NCBI RefSeq assembly: GCF_014332695.1
Contig: NZ_MBUA01000027.1
Coordinates: forward strand, 186,001 to 250,000
Origin: Flavihumibacter stibioxidans
Lineage (GTDB): Bacteria > Bacteroidota > Bacteroidia > Chitinophagales > Chitinophagaceae
Reading direction: 5' to 3'
DNA: 64,000 nt
Position numbers and translations under genes: made by a program. Shown here in pieces: positions 54,729-62,884 of this stretch. How positions within the stretch are numbered: the first letter of the stretch is position 1; every line of letters begins with the position of its first letter. The notes under the pieces were generated by a model. That model was given only the letters and a program-made list of their open reading frames with translations, was not told the origin of the DNA and did not search any database.

Positions 54729-54956
54729 ATGGCAGCTGCGATCATTACTGTGAATAGCAACGGATCTGTAAGAATTGAAGGTGATTTTGAAATTCGCGAC
54801 AAGGAAGGAAATGTATATGACCTCGGCGGGCGTGAGATCGTGAGTCTTTGTCGATGTGGGTTGTCACAGAACAAGCCTTTCTGTGACGGTTCCCATAAGG
54901 GGAATTTTGAACACGAGGCCAAAGCCTTCGCCCTTCCGCCGAAGAAACAGGCCTGA
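54729..54956 (+). CDS. CDGSH iron-sulfur domain protein
   Basis: A 75-residue protein with a single CDGSH (mitoNEET-like) domain; the (2Fe-2S) ligands are Cys41, Cys43, Cys52 and His56 in CRC and CDGSH. Small bacterial CDGSH proteins are redox or iron-sulfur transfer proteins in the cytoplasm. ATG 54729 is preferred over TTG 54720. It is followed after 41 bases by the macro-domain gene. A near-match to the -7 box (TATTTTCG) lies at about 54703. Confidence 0.9.
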   Translation: MAAAIITVNSNGSVRIEGDFEIRDKEGNVYDLGGREIVSLCRCGLSQNKPFCDGSHKGNFEHEAKAFALPPKKQA

Positions 54957-54997
54957 GTTATGGTGGGGCTGCCTGCTTTTGGTACCAATTGATTTTT

Positions 54998-55528
54998 ATG
55001 AAAGGAATCATTGCCAGGATAGAAGTTCAACAAGGGGACATCACCAGGGTGGTAACCGACTGTATTGTGAATGCGGCCAATTCGTCTCTTTTAGGTGGCG
55101 GAGGGGTAGATGGAGCCATTCATCGGGCAGGTGGTCCTGCCATATTGGAGGATTGCCGCAGGATTGTCGCCCGGCAGGGCGGATGTAAAACCGGCGAGGC
55201 GGTCATCACCACGGGTGGTAATCTCCCCGCCAGATATGTCATTCATACAGTAGGGCCTGTATGGAACGGCGGAACCCATGGCGAACCGGAAAAACTCGCG
55301 AACTGTTACCGGAATTCCCTGAAACTGGCTGTTGGGAACCATTGCCGAAGTATTGCTTTTCCAGGAATCAGTACCGGTGTTTACGGATATCCAAAGGAAG
55401 AAGCGGCGGCAATTGCGGTTAAAACTGTGGTAGATTTTCTTACCGGAAACGACTCAATAGATAAAGTTGTTTTTGTTTGTTTCGACGTTGAATATTACCG
55501 GTATATCAGGAGGGAGTTAAATCTCTGA
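54998..55528 (+). CDS. Macro-domain protein, YmdB-like
   Basis: A 176-residue ADP-ribose-binding macro domain. Key loops: [20 protein letters not shown] (ADP-ribose binding and the catalytic Asp and Asn), GEAVITTGG and the phosphate loop [10 protein letters not shown]. YmdB-type proteins remove acetyl from O-acetyl-ADP-ribose or mono-ADP-ribose from proteins. ATG 54998 is preferred to a TTG nine bases upstream. It is 41 bases after the CDGSH gene and probably on the same message; no ADP-ribosyltransferase toxin is nearby. Confidence 0.93.
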   Translation: MKGIIARIEVQQGDITRVVTDCIVNAANSSLLGGGGVDGAIHRAGGPAILEDCRRIVARQGGCKTGEAVITTGGNLPARYVIHTVGPVWNGGTHGEPEKLANCYRNSLKLAVGNHCRSIAFPGISTGVYGYPKEEAAAIAVKTVVDFLTGNDSIDKVVFVCFDVEYYRYIRRELNL

Positions 55529-55604
55529 ATATTTCGGCCATTTTGTTCAGTTTACCAGCTTTCGCCCGGTGAACCGGCGTCCCTTGAAAAGATTTTTGAG
55601 TATC

Positions 55605-56375
55605 CTAATGCTGCGACACTCTTACATAATCGATTTCCATGGTTTGAGGGAAGATGCTGTCATCAACCCCTTTCTGTCCGCCCCAGTTTCCGCCTACTGC
55701 AATATTCAGCAACAGATGGAAGCGCTGGTCAAAGGGCCACACGGCAGGATCGTCTTTTTCCCGGCTGAAGCTGTAAACGGTTCGGTCATCGATTTTGAAG
55801 ACGATGCTTTTTTCCAGCCATTCTATGGCGTAAATATGAAATTGCTGCGAAGTGTTGGGGAGATGGATTCCCCTGGTTTTCTGGGTGCCGATGGAGTGGT
55901 TATACGTCTCTGTGTGCACGCTGGTAAATACGGAGTCGGGCATATACCCTACGAATTCCATGATGTCGATTTCTCCGCTGGCCGGCCAGTCGCCATAGGC
56001 CCAGTCTGTGGGTAACATCCAGATGGCTGGCCATATCCCACGGCCCTTGGGCAGTTTCGCCCTCACTTCTATACGGCCATATTTCCAGTCGCCTTTGTTC
56101 CTGGTGATAAGTCGCGCCGAAGTGTATTTTCCCTCCCCGGTTTTACGTGCGGTAATGATCAGGGATCCGCCCCGTACCACGGCATTATTGGTGTCGGCTT
56201 TGGTGTAAAACTGTTTTTCCTGGTTACCCCAGCCATGACCGCCAATATCATAGCCCCATTTGGCCGGGTCCGGTTGCCCGGGTGTATTGAACTCATCAGA
56301 CCATACCAGTTTCCATTGTGCCTGTGATACATTGAAGCTGCCGCATAAAAAAAGGAGGATGAATATATTTTTCAT
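55605..56375 (-). CDS. Secreted GH16 glycoside hydrolase (laminarinase/beta-glucanase type)
   Basis: A 256-residue secreted enzyme with a signal peptide (cleavage near SQAQ). The jelly-roll domain carries the catalytic motif EIDIMEF near 135, with nucleophile Glu, assisting Asp and acid/base Glu. GH16 members cut beta-1,3 or beta-1,3-1,4 glucans and some agars or carrageenans; the DEFNTPGQPDPAKW start suits the laminarinase branch. It lies just downstream of the palindromic repeat pair and sucC on the same strand but is probably a separate unit. Length is normal for a single-domain GH16. Confidence 0.92.
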   Translation of the reverse strand: MKNIFILLFLCGSFNVSQAQWKLVWSDEFNTPGQPDPAKWGYDIGGHGWGNQEKQFYTKADTNNAVVRGGSLIITARKTGEGKYTSARLITRNKGDWKYGRIEVRAKLPKGRGIWPAIWMLPTDWAYGDWPASGEIDIMEFVGYMPDSVFTSVHTETYNHSIGTQKTRGIHLPNTSQQFHIYAIEWLEKSIVFKIDDRTVYSFSREKDDPAVWPFDQRFHLLLNIAVGGNWGGQKGVDDSIFPQTMEIDYVRVSQH

Positions 56376-56408
56376 CCTCCTAAGTTATGTAAGACATCTG
56401 AAATATAA

Positions 56409-56477
56409 GGTGTCTGACACTTTGGAAGTGTCAGACACCATTCGAAGACGTCTGACACTTCCAAAGTGTCAGACACC
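56409..56477. repeat. Inverted pair of palindromes between sucC and GH16
   Basis: First palindrome 56409-56439: arms GGTGTCTGACACTT and AAGTGTCAGACACC (perfect, 14 bases) around TGG. Second 56447-56477: the same arms, left one with two mismatches, around CCA. The second is the reverse complement of the first apart from these changes, so the whole 69 bases can fold as one large hairpin about ATTCGAA, as in a BIME-type REP pair. It begins 8 bases after the sucC stop (minus strand) and lies upstream of GH16. Confidence 0.9.
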
Positions 56478-56485
56478 ATAGTGTA

Positions 56486-57703
56486 TTACGCAGCAGTTAC
56501 CGCCTTGTTCACCAGTTCAGCAGCTTCGCTGAGCAGGATGGCACTTTGAACTTTCAGTCCGCTTTCGTCAATCAGTTTCTTGGCTTCTTCGGCATTGGTT
56601 CCCTGTAAACGCACGATGATGGGCACATCAATATTGCCCATGCTCTGGTAAGCGTCGATTACACCCTGGGCAACCCGGTCACAACGAACGATACCACCGA
56701 AGATATTAATAAGGATAGCTTTTACTTTGGGGTCTTTCAGGATGATCCGGAAACCGGCCTCAACGGTCTGTGCATTTGCAGTACCGCCTACGTCCAGGAA
56801 GTTGGCAGGCTCACCACCACTGAGTTTGATCATATCCATGGTAGCCATGGCCAGACCGGCACCATTTACCATACAACCTACGTTGCCATCGAGTTTTACA
56901 AAGTTGAGGTTGTATTTTCCGGCTTCTACTTCTGTAGGATCTTCTTCAGATATATCGCGCATGGCTGCCAGTTCCGCATGACGGGTAAGCGCGTTGTCGT
57001 CGATATTCATTTTGCAATCCACCGCAATGATCTTTTCATCAGAAGTCTTGAACAGTGGGTTGATTTCGAGCATGCCGCAATCCAGGCCTACATATGCGTT
57101 GTAGAGATTGGTCACAAACTTCACGCAGTTCTTGAAAGCTTCTCCGCTCAGTCCCAGGTTGAAGGCAATTTTACGCGCCTGGAAACCCTGCAGCGGACCA
57201 CCGGGGTGAACCCACTCCTTGAAGATCCTGTCGGGCGTATTGTGTGCCACTTCTTCAATATCCATTCCACCTTCAGTGCTGTACATGATCACGTTTTGTC
57301 CCTTCGCACGATCCAGCAATATGGACAAATAAAATTCTTTTACGGGATTAGGTCCTTCGTAATACACGTCCTGTGCAACCAGCACTTTGCTTACAACTTT
57401 ACCGGCTTCACCTGTCTGGATGGTAACCAGTGTTCCGCCAAGAATGTTCTGGGCGATTTCTTTAACGGCTTCGGCATTCTTACCCACCGCCACACCGCGC
57501 TGCTCTGTTCCGCGGATCTTTCCCTTTCCGCGTCCGCCGGCGTGGATCTGGGCTTTTACTACGGCAAACTTGCTGCCATATTGGGTGTGGATCTGGCGGT
57601 AAGCTTCTTCTGCTTCAGTGGGGGTACTACAGGCGATTCCTTCCTGTACGGGAACATTGTATTTTTTCAGTAATTCTTTGGCCTGATATTCATGAAGGTT
57701 CAT
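56486..57703 (-). CDS. sucC: Succinate-CoA ligase (ADP-forming), beta subunit
   Basis: A 405-residue subunit of the TCA-cycle enzyme that makes ATP or GTP from succinyl-CoA. ATG 57703 gives the invariant N-terminus MNLHEYQAKELLKKYNVPVQ; the frame runs 99 bases further upstream over a promoter and is not used. ATP-grasp features: AQIHAGGRGKGK, MLEINPLF, GNVGCMVNGAGLAMATMD and NIFGGIVRCD with the phosphate loop. sucD is not adjacent, which is common in this phylum. On the minus strand a TATCTTTG -7 box ends 18 bases before the start. A paired palindrome follows the stop. Confidence 0.96.
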   Translation of the reverse strand: MNLHEYQAKELLKKYNVPVQEGIACSTPTEAEEAYRQIHTQYGSKFAVVKAQIHAGGRGKGKIRGTEQRGVAVGKNAEAVKEIAQNILGGTLVTIQTGEAGKVVSKVLVAQDVYYEGPNPVKEFYLSILLDRAKGQNVIMYSTEGGMDIEEVAHNTPDRIFKEWVHPGGPLQGFQARKIAFNLGLSGEAFKNCVKFVTNLYNAYVGLDCGMLEINPLFKTSDEKIIAVDCKMNIDDNALTRHAELAAMRDISEEDPTEVEAGKYNLNFVKLDGNVGCMVNGAGLAMATMDMIKLSGGEPANFLDVGGTANAQTVEAGFRIILKDPKVKAILINIFGGIVRCDRVAQGVIDAYQSMGNIDVPIIVRLQGTNAEEAKKLIDESGLKVQSAILLSEAAELVNKAVTAA

Positions 57704-57721
57704 ATAGCTAAAAAATTTTGC

Positions 57722-57729
57722 CAAAGATA
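57722..57729 (-). promoter_or_regulatory. -7 box of sucC
   Basis: On the minus strand TATCTTTG, an exact TAnnTTTG match, 18 bases before the sucC start. I see no -33 TTG at 19-21 bases distance. Its counterpart for the divergent gene is at 57766-57773. Confidence 0.5.
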
Positions 57730-57765
57730 ATAGAATTCTAATCCCGACTTGGGTAATAGCACCTA

Positions 57766-57773
57766 TATATTTG
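57766..57773 (+). promoter_or_regulatory. -7 box abutting the YrdC-like gene
   Basis: TATATTTG, an exact TAnnTTTG match, ending three bases before ATG 57777. Transcription would start on or near the start codon, so a leaderless message is suggested. No clear -33 element at the standard distance. Confidence 0.45.
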
Positions 57774-57776
57774 CAA

Positions 57777-58226
57777 ATGCCTGATTTTAATTCAGATATC
57801 ATTGGCTGCCTGCAGGAATTAAAAGAGGGCCGCCCGGTTCTTATTCATACCGAAGCCGGCTGGCTGCTGGCGGCCGACGCAAGGACTCCGGCGCCTTTTT
57901 TTGAACGGGTAAACCGCCCGGTGCTGATGCTGGCTGATGCGCGCGACCTCTTTGTGTACCTCAGTGCGCCACCCCTGAACATCATGGACGAACTGGAATC
58001 TGATGTATTGCCAACCGCACACCTCGTTACGGGTGTGCTGGACGTGGACAACAGCTGGCTCGATGAAAACCAGGGAATAGCGGTCACACTTGCCCGTGAT
58101 GAATTCAGTTTACACCTGGTGAAGAGATTCCGGCATCCATTGGTTTTGCTACCCGTAACGGAATGGAATGGATTTCGGGCCGGACAATACTGCAAGGCCC
58201 TGTCGCAGGGATTTCTGTTTACCTGA
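57777..58226 (+). CDS. Divergent YrdC/Sua5-like protein
   Basis: A 149-residue protein that I read as a much-changed YrdC/Sua5 (threonylcarbamoyl-AMP synthase) relative. The pattern runs L-x-E-G-R-P-V-L-x-x-T-E-A-G-W-L-L-A-A-D-A where real YrdC has the PTDTVYGL motif, then a possible KxR position as RVNRP, and a late PLVLLPV where SxN would be. The conserved catalytic Lys/Arg and SAN motifs are missing and the protein is about 50 residues short. It may bind nucleotides without making the tRNA modification, or the likeness may be chance. Divergent from sucC; stop overlaps the glycosyltransferase stop by eight bases. Confidence 0.55.
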   Translation: MPDFNSDIIGCLQELKEGRPVLIHTEAGWLLAADARTPAPFFERVNRPVLMLADARDLFVYLSAPPLNIMDELESDVLPTAHLVTGVLDVDNSWLDENQGIAVTLARDEFSLHLVKRFRHPLVLLPVTEWNGFRAGQYCKALSQGFLFT

Positions 58227-59112
58227 TGAGTTTGTAGTTTTTGTATTCGCCGATTTTGAAACCCAGGATGTCTTCAATGGGTTGCATGATCCGGTCTTTT
58301 TTTCTCCATACCGCTTTGGCAGGGTCGAAAGTGAATTCCCAGTGCTGCCCCTTTACCTTGGGTTCCATTAATTTGGGATGGGTGCCCTTGAAGATTTCCA
58401 GGCGGTCATAACCATATTTTTCCCAGTTGATCTTCGGTTTGGCCTCTGGGTTACCCTCATCATAAAACTTTCCGATGGCCTCCGCTTTTTTTGTTTTCAT
58501 ATTGGGACCCCGAACTTCAGTGTAGTGATAAATCGGGCAGTCTATCTTTTTAACCCTCAGCTTTTCGCCTTTCTCTGTTCCGGCATGGAATGCTTCCAGG
58601 TTATGGTATTTCCTGAATCCCATAGAGTCTCCGTAGGACTGTACCCTGATGCCGTTCCTGAACAAACGAACTTCGTGTTTATGAACCCTTCTGGAGGTTC
58701 TGATATAATTGTACCCTCCCCAAAAATGTAGGAATGGCAGGATGAAACCCTCTACGCGCTTGTCGCCATCATTTTCTTCCACCGTTTTACGGATTTTCAT
58801 GATGTCATTCTCATGAATCACTTCGTCGGCCTGAATATGGAAGGCCCAGTCTCCTGAAATGGCGTCCAGCGCAATATTGCATTGCTGCGCGAAAATTTTG
58901 CCACCCACCCTCAGGTTGTCATCCCATACGGTGTCGATGATTCTGATCTTATCTGATTGTAAAGCTTCAATGGCCTCACGGGTGCCGTCGGTGGAGTCGC
59001 CGACAGCCACGATGAATTCATCACAGGCGGGTAAAATGGATTGGAATGCTTCCAGGAAGGGAACCCCGTAATCAAATCCATTCCTTACGTAGCTGAAACC
59101 TGATATTTTCAT
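58219..59112 (-). CDS. Glycosyltransferase family 2-like protein (copy A)
   Basis: A 297-residue GT-A-type protein. Seen: a nucleotide-sugar fold with DEFIVAVGDSTDGTREAI near 31-48 and the DxD-like HIQADEVIHE near 92. It is a clear paralogue of the gene at 59990: both start MK(I/V)SGF, share RIIDTVW and end YKNY(K/R)(L/I)I. ATG 59112 is preferred over 59130, to match the paralogue. The acceptor is unknown; a cell-surface glycan or lipopolysaccharide core sugar is likely. It reads divergently from the next gene with 81 bases between. Confidence 0.85.
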   Translation of the reverse strand: MKISGFSYVRNGFDYGVPFLEAFQSILPACDEFIVAVGDSTDGTREAIEALQSDKIRIIDTVWDDNLRVGGKIFAQQCNIALDAISGDWAFHIQADEVIHENDIMKIRKTVEENDGDKRVEGFILPFLHFWGGYNYIRTSRRVHKHEVRLFRNGIRVQSYGDSMGFRKYHNLEAFHAGTEKGEKLRVKKIDCPIYHYTEVRGPNMKTKKAEAIGKFYDEGNPEAKPKINWEKYGYDRLEIFKGTHPKLMEPKVKGQHWEFTFDPAKAVWRKKDRIMQPIEDILGFKIGEYKNYKLIR

Positions 59113-59193
59113 TTCCAATTGTTTATGCAAAAAAAGATTTTTTGCAATTCATAAAAAAAAGTCATTTTGCCCTTTCCAAGTTCAAGCCCCCGC

Positions 59194-59955
59194 ATGCAAG
59201 AGATTTCTGTAGTGATCGTCGCCAAAGATGAAGCTGACATTATCGGCCAGACCATCAGCAGCCTTTCCGGCCTGACGGATGATATTTTCATTGCAGATAC
59301 AGGCAGCAAGGATGATACCATTGCTATAGCCAGGTCCCTGGGTGCCAGGGTGGAAACCCTTGCCTGGGAAGGTTTCGGACGAACCAAGAACAAGGCACTG
59401 GCCCACGCAAAATACGAATGGGTACTTTTCCTGGATGCTGATGAATCCATCGATGAAACGCTGAAACAAAGTTTACTGAACCTTTCGCCTGAAGACCCCA
59501 GGGCTGCATTTAAGATCCGATTTAAAAATTATATCGGGAATAAAAGAATGGCTTATGGCGAATGGGGGAGGGAGTGCAAACTCAAGGTGTTCAACAGGAA
59601 ATACGCGCAGTGGGACAATGCCGAGATCCATGAAAAAATACTGGTGGCCGAAGGCGGTAAAGTGAAGACCCTGGATGGTTTTATTATTCACAGCCTGATG
59701 AAGGACCTTTCAGAATATGCTGTGAAAATGAACCGCTACGGAGAACTGATGGCCAGAAAATATTTGCAGAATGGCAAGAAGGCAGGCTGGTTCAAGTTAT
59801 ATTTTTACCCATTTTTCAGATTCCTCCAGATATACCTGTTTCGTTTGGGCCTGCTGGATGGCCGGCTGGGTTTCGCTGCCGCTTTTTTCAGCGCCTATTA
59901 TGCATTCCTGAAATATCACCGCCTCCGGGAATTACAGCTATCCGGTGCATCCTGA
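59194..59955 (+). CDS. Family 2 glycosyltransferase, WaaE-like
   Basis: A 253-residue transferase of the LPS-core beta-1,4-glucosyltransferase (WaaE/KdtX) group. It begins ISVVIVAKDEADIIGQTI, has DTGSKDDT, and the DxD sugar-binding motif in FLDADESIDE near 87. A membrane-associated basic/aromatic C-terminus (FKLYFYPFFRFLQIYLFRLGLLDG) is typical. ATG 59194 is preferred to TTG 59167. It sits between the two paralogous transferases and reads into copy B, with 34 bases between stop and start. It likely modifies lipid A core or a related surface lipid. Confidence 0.9.
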   Translation: MQEISVVIVAKDEADIIGQTISSLSGLTDDIFIADTGSKDDTIAIARSLGARVETLAWEGFGRTKNKALAHAKYEWVLFLDADESIDETLKQSLLNLSPEDPRAAFKIRFKNYIGNKRMAYGEWGRECKLKVFNRKYAQWDNAEIHEKILVAEGGKVKTLDGFIIHSLMKDLSEYAVKMNRYGELMARKYLQNGKKAGWFKLYFYPFFRFLQIYLFRLGLLDGRLGFAAAFFSAYYAFLKYHRLRELQLSGAS

Positions 59956-59989
59956 CAGGCTTATGCGGGAATTCCCGATATTTGGCGCT

Positions 59990-60865
59990 ATGAAAGTCAG
60001 TGGATTTACATTTATTAAAAATGCCGTTCTCTACGGGTACCCCATCATTCCTGCAATTCGTTCCGTATTACCACTTTGCGATGAATTTGTGGTAGCCGTG
60101 GGCGATTGTACCGATGGTACCCGTGAATTAATCGGGCAAATGAATGAACCAAAGATCCGTATCATTGACACGGTTTGGAATAATGACCTTAAAACAGGTG
60201 GCAGGGTGCTGGCCGATGAAACCAACAAGGCTTTCCGGGAAATTGCCAAAGACAGCGACTGGGCAGTTTATATCCAGGGAGATGAAGTGCTGCATGAAAA
60301 ATACCTTGATAACGTGAAAGAGGCGATGATTAAATACCAGTCCGATGACAGGGTAGACGGGCTTCTTTTCAAATACATGCATTTCTGGGGAAGCTTTGAT
60401 TATGTGGGCGTGTCATCCCGCTGGTACCGTAATGAGATCAGGGTGATCAAAAATAATCCTGCTTTCTATTCTTATAAGGACGCGCAGGGATTTCGCAAGG
60501 GACAGAATGAAAAATTACAGGTGAAACCCATTGATGCATATATCTATCACTATGGGTGGGTGCGGGAGCCCAAAGCCATGCAGAATAAGGCCCTGGGAGT
60601 AAGGCAATACTGGAGCGAAGAAGGCCAGGTGCCGGAAAAAATTAAATTCGATGAAGGCGAATTCAATTACGGCCAGATTGATGTGCTGAAAAAATTCGAG
60701 GGAAGCCATCCGAAAGTAATGCAGGAGATCGTTGCCCGTAAAAACTGGAATTTCGAGTTTGATATTTCGAAAAATAAACCGAAACTGAAAGACCGTTTCA
60801 AAAATTTCCTGGAAAAATTAACCGGCAAGCGGTTCTTTGATTATAAAAACTACCGGATTATCTGA
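59990..60865 (+). CDS. Glycosyltransferase family 2-like protein (copy B)
   Basis: A 291-residue GT-A-type protein, paralogue of the gene at 58219 in opposite orientation. Shared marks: MKVSGFTFIKN, DEFVVAVGDCTDGTREL, RIIDTVWN, and YIQGDEVLHEKY as the probable metal-binding site. The first ATG of the frame, at 59945, overlaps the previous gene; ATG 59990 gives the same N-terminus as copy A. Its stop overlaps the DUF1801 stop by eight bases. Probably acts on the same glycan as its neighbours; donor and acceptor unknown. Confidence 0.85.
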   Translation: MKVSGFTFIKNAVLYGYPIIPAIRSVLPLCDEFVVAVGDCTDGTRELIGQMNEPKIRIIDTVWNNDLKTGGRVLADETNKAFREIAKDSDWAVYIQGDEVLHEKYLDNVKEAMIKYQSDDRVDGLLFKYMHFWGSFDYVGVSSRWYRNEIRVIKNNPAFYSYKDAQGFRKGQNEKLQVKPIDAYIYHYGWVREPKAMQNKALGVRQYWSEEGQVPEKIKFDEGEFNYGQIDVLKKFEGSHPKVMQEIVARKNWNFEFDISKNKPKLKDRFKNFLEKLTGKRFFDYKNYRII

Positions 60866-61310
60866 GTTTTTCATAAAGGGCGATCCAGTCGGTTACCTGC
60901 ATTTTTGTAGCCAGTTCGCCGATCAGCGTATAGGGGATTTTTTCGGGCTTTTTGAACCGGATACAACTTTTGCCAATTTCCGGTTTTCCCATACCGGTTT
61001 TTTCATACGCTTTCATAAACCAGTCGAGCAGCACCGGGTCGGCGTAAAGCCCCATATGGTAAACCGCAATATGGTTTTTCTGGGCAGCCAGGTTAATAAA
61101 GGGAAGGGGAAGTTTGGGGTCGCATCGGTAGCCTTTGGGATAGAGGCTGTGCGGTACTACATAGCCGATCATACCGTATCCCATTGTTTCTGAAAAGCCT
61201 TTGGGCAGGTTGTCAAGGATTGTCATCCGAAGCCTTCTGACAGCCTCCTGCTTCTCCGCCGGTAATTCACTGATATAGTCCTCCGGACTGACTGCTGTGG
61301 AACTGGCCAT
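60858..61310 (-). CDS. DUF1801-family protein
   Basis: A 150-residue cytoplasmic protein of the YdhG/DUF1801 fold. Marks: [21 protein letters not shown] near 12, the [13 protein letters not shown] stretch near 37 and the [10 protein letters not shown] strand, ending with [10 protein letters not shown]. Members are small helical-beta proteins of unknown role; some lie with iron or stress genes. ATG 61310 (MASSTAVS) is preferred; a longer frame runs into the repeat ahead of the next gene. Convergent with copy B, overlapping by eight bases. Confidence 0.85.
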   Translation of the reverse strand: MASSTAVSPEDYISELPAEKQEAVRRLRMTILDNLPKGFSETMGYGMIGYVVPHSLYPKGYRCDPKLPLPFINLAAQKNHIAVYHMGLYADPVLLDWFMKAYEKTGMGKPEIGKSCIRFKKPEKIPYTLIGELATKMQVTDWIALYEKLR

Positions 61311-61370
61311 ACACAGGAAATTTGATATATACCCTAAATGTCGTGAAATTTTACCTTTGCTCCACCATCC

Positions 61371-61391
61371 ACCATTCACCATTCACCATTC
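61371..61391. repeat. Three tandem copies of ACCATTC
   Basis: Units 61371-61377, 61378-61384 and 61385-61391, directly ahead of a -7 box and start codon. Number may vary by slippage and could alter promoter spacing. A fourth, imperfect copy (TCCACCATCC) precedes it. Confidence 0.85.
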
Positions 61392-61393
61392 AC

Positions 61394-61401
61394 TATCTTT
61401 G
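61394..61401 (+). promoter_or_regulatory. -7 box abutting the tRNA nucleotidyltransferase gene
   Basis: TATCTTTG, exact TAnnTTTG match, ending seven bases before ATG 61409, so transcription would begin close to the start codon. A second match, TACCTTTG, is at 61352-61359. No -33 TTG at the standard spacing; the tandem ACCATTC copies occupy that place. Confidence 0.45.
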
Positions 61402-61408
61402 CCGCCCC

Positions 61409-62827
61409 ATGGATATTAATTGCACGGAAAAAGAATTGTTTTTGCTTAAGAAGATTGCACATGCTGCAGGCGAGCTTCAGATGCCCTGTTATGTGATCGG
61501 GGGATTCGTGCGCGATAAAATCCTGGGGCGCCCGACCAAAGATGCAGATATAGTATGTGTGGGGGATGGAATAGAACTTGCCCATAAGGTTGCCGAACGC
61601 TTTCAGCCCAGACCCAATGTGGCGTACTATAAAAATTTCGGTACTGCTTCCATTAAAGTGGAGGAGTTTGAGGTCGAATTTGTTGGAGCGCGCAAAGAAA
61701 GTTACCGGTATCATAGCAGAAACCCGGAAGTGGAACCGGGTACCCTTGAAGAAGACCAGTTGCGCCGCGATTTCACCATTAATGCCATGGCCATCAGCCT
61801 GAACAGGGATGACTATGGAAAGCTCGTGGATCCATTCAATGGGATGGAAGATATGAAGGCGGGCATAATCCGCACGCCGCTGGAACCCGGACAAACATTT
61901 TCCGATGACCCCCTTCGAATGCTCCGGGCTATCCGGTTTGCCTCCCAACTGGGATTTGAGATTGAAGGCGTAACCTGGGAGGGCATTTGCCTGCATGTGG
62001 ATAGGATCAAGATAATTTCACAGGAGCGGATAACCGAAGAATTGAATAAAATATTATTGAGTCCGAAACCTTCGGTTGGACTTGACCTGCTTTATCGTGC
62101 CGGGCTGATGCATATCATTTTCCCGCAAATGGTTGACCTCGCAGGCGCCGAATACATTGATGGGAAGGGACACAAGGATAACTTTTATCATACGCTGCAG
62201 GTAGTTGACAATATTTCACAGCACACCAATGACCTGTGGTTGCGTTGGGCTGCACTACTCCATGATATCGGAAAACCCGCCACAAAAAAATTCGAACCCG
62301 GCCATGGGTGGACCTTCCATGGTCATGAAGTGGTTGGCGGACGTATGGTTCCGAAAATTTTCACTAAGCTGAAACTGCCACAGAATGAAAAAATGCGCTA
62401 CGTGCGCAAGCTGGTGGAATTACACCTCAGGCCTATCAGCCTTACAAAGGAGAATATCACAGACAGTGCCATTCGTCGCCTGCTGTTTGATGCCGGTGAC
62501 GAAATGGATGACCTGATGATGCTGTGTTCCGCTGACATAACCTCGAAGAATAAATTCAAGGTCAGGCGCTACCTGTCCAATTTCAATTTGGTGCGCGAAC
62601 GGTTGCAGGAAGTAGAGGAAAAGGACCGTATCCGCAACTGGCAGCCTCCCATTACCGGTGAAATGATCATGGAAGTGTTTGGATTGCCGCCGGGTAAAAT
62701 TGTAGGTGAAATCAAAAATGCCATCAGGGAGGCAATCCTGGATGGCGAGATTGAAAACAGCTATGATGCGGCTTACAGCCTGATGGTAAAAAAGGCTGCA
62801 GAATTCAACCTGCAACCGGTACGCTAG
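61409..62827 (+). CDS. tRNA nucleotidyltransferase / polyA-polymerase family, HD domain (CCA-adding type)
   Basis: A 472-residue class II nucleotidyltransferase with a C-terminal HD domain. Head: [19 protein letters not shown] near 31-49 with the catalytic Asp pair in [14 protein letters not shown] near 129 and the basic [16 protein letters not shown] stretch follow. The HD motif is LLHDIGKP near 288. It completes the CCA end of tRNA; the HD part adds phosphodiesterase activity in relatives. ATG 61409 ([11 protein letters not shown]) is preferred over an upstream frame that crosses the tandem repeat. Length is normal. Confidence 0.92.
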   Translation: MDINCTEKELFLLKKIAHAAGELQMPCYVIGGFVRDKILGRPTKDADIVCVGDGIELAHKVAERFQPRPNVAYYKNFGTASIKVEEFEVEFVGARKESYRYHSRNPEVEPGTLEEDQLRRDFTINAMAISLNRDDYGKLVDPFNGMEDMKAGIIRTPLEPGQTFSDDPLRMLRAIRFASQLGFEIEGVTWEGICLHVDRIKIISQERITEELNKILLSPKPSVGLDLLYRAGLMHIIFPQMVDLAGAEYIDGKGHKDNFYHTLQVVDNISQHTNDLWLRWAALLHDIGKPATKKFEPGHGWTFHGHEVVGGRMVPKIFTKLKLPQNEKMRYVRKLVELHLRPISLTKENITDSAIRRLLFDAGDEMDDLMMLCSADITSKNKFKVRRYLSNFNLVRERLQEVEEKDRIRNWQPPITGEMIMEVFGLPPGKIVGEIKNAIREAILDGEIENSYDAAYSLMVKKAAEFNLQPVR

Positions 62828-62884
62828 GCTGTGTGGTTTTCAATAAAAAAAGTATTTTACGCTCTATAAACAGCAGATATTTTT

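Noticed and set aside
56978-57673. Antisense open frame of 231 residues in sucC
   Set aside because: Composition mirrors sucC and it carries no domain; overlap with an essential, well-conserved gene makes it unlikely.
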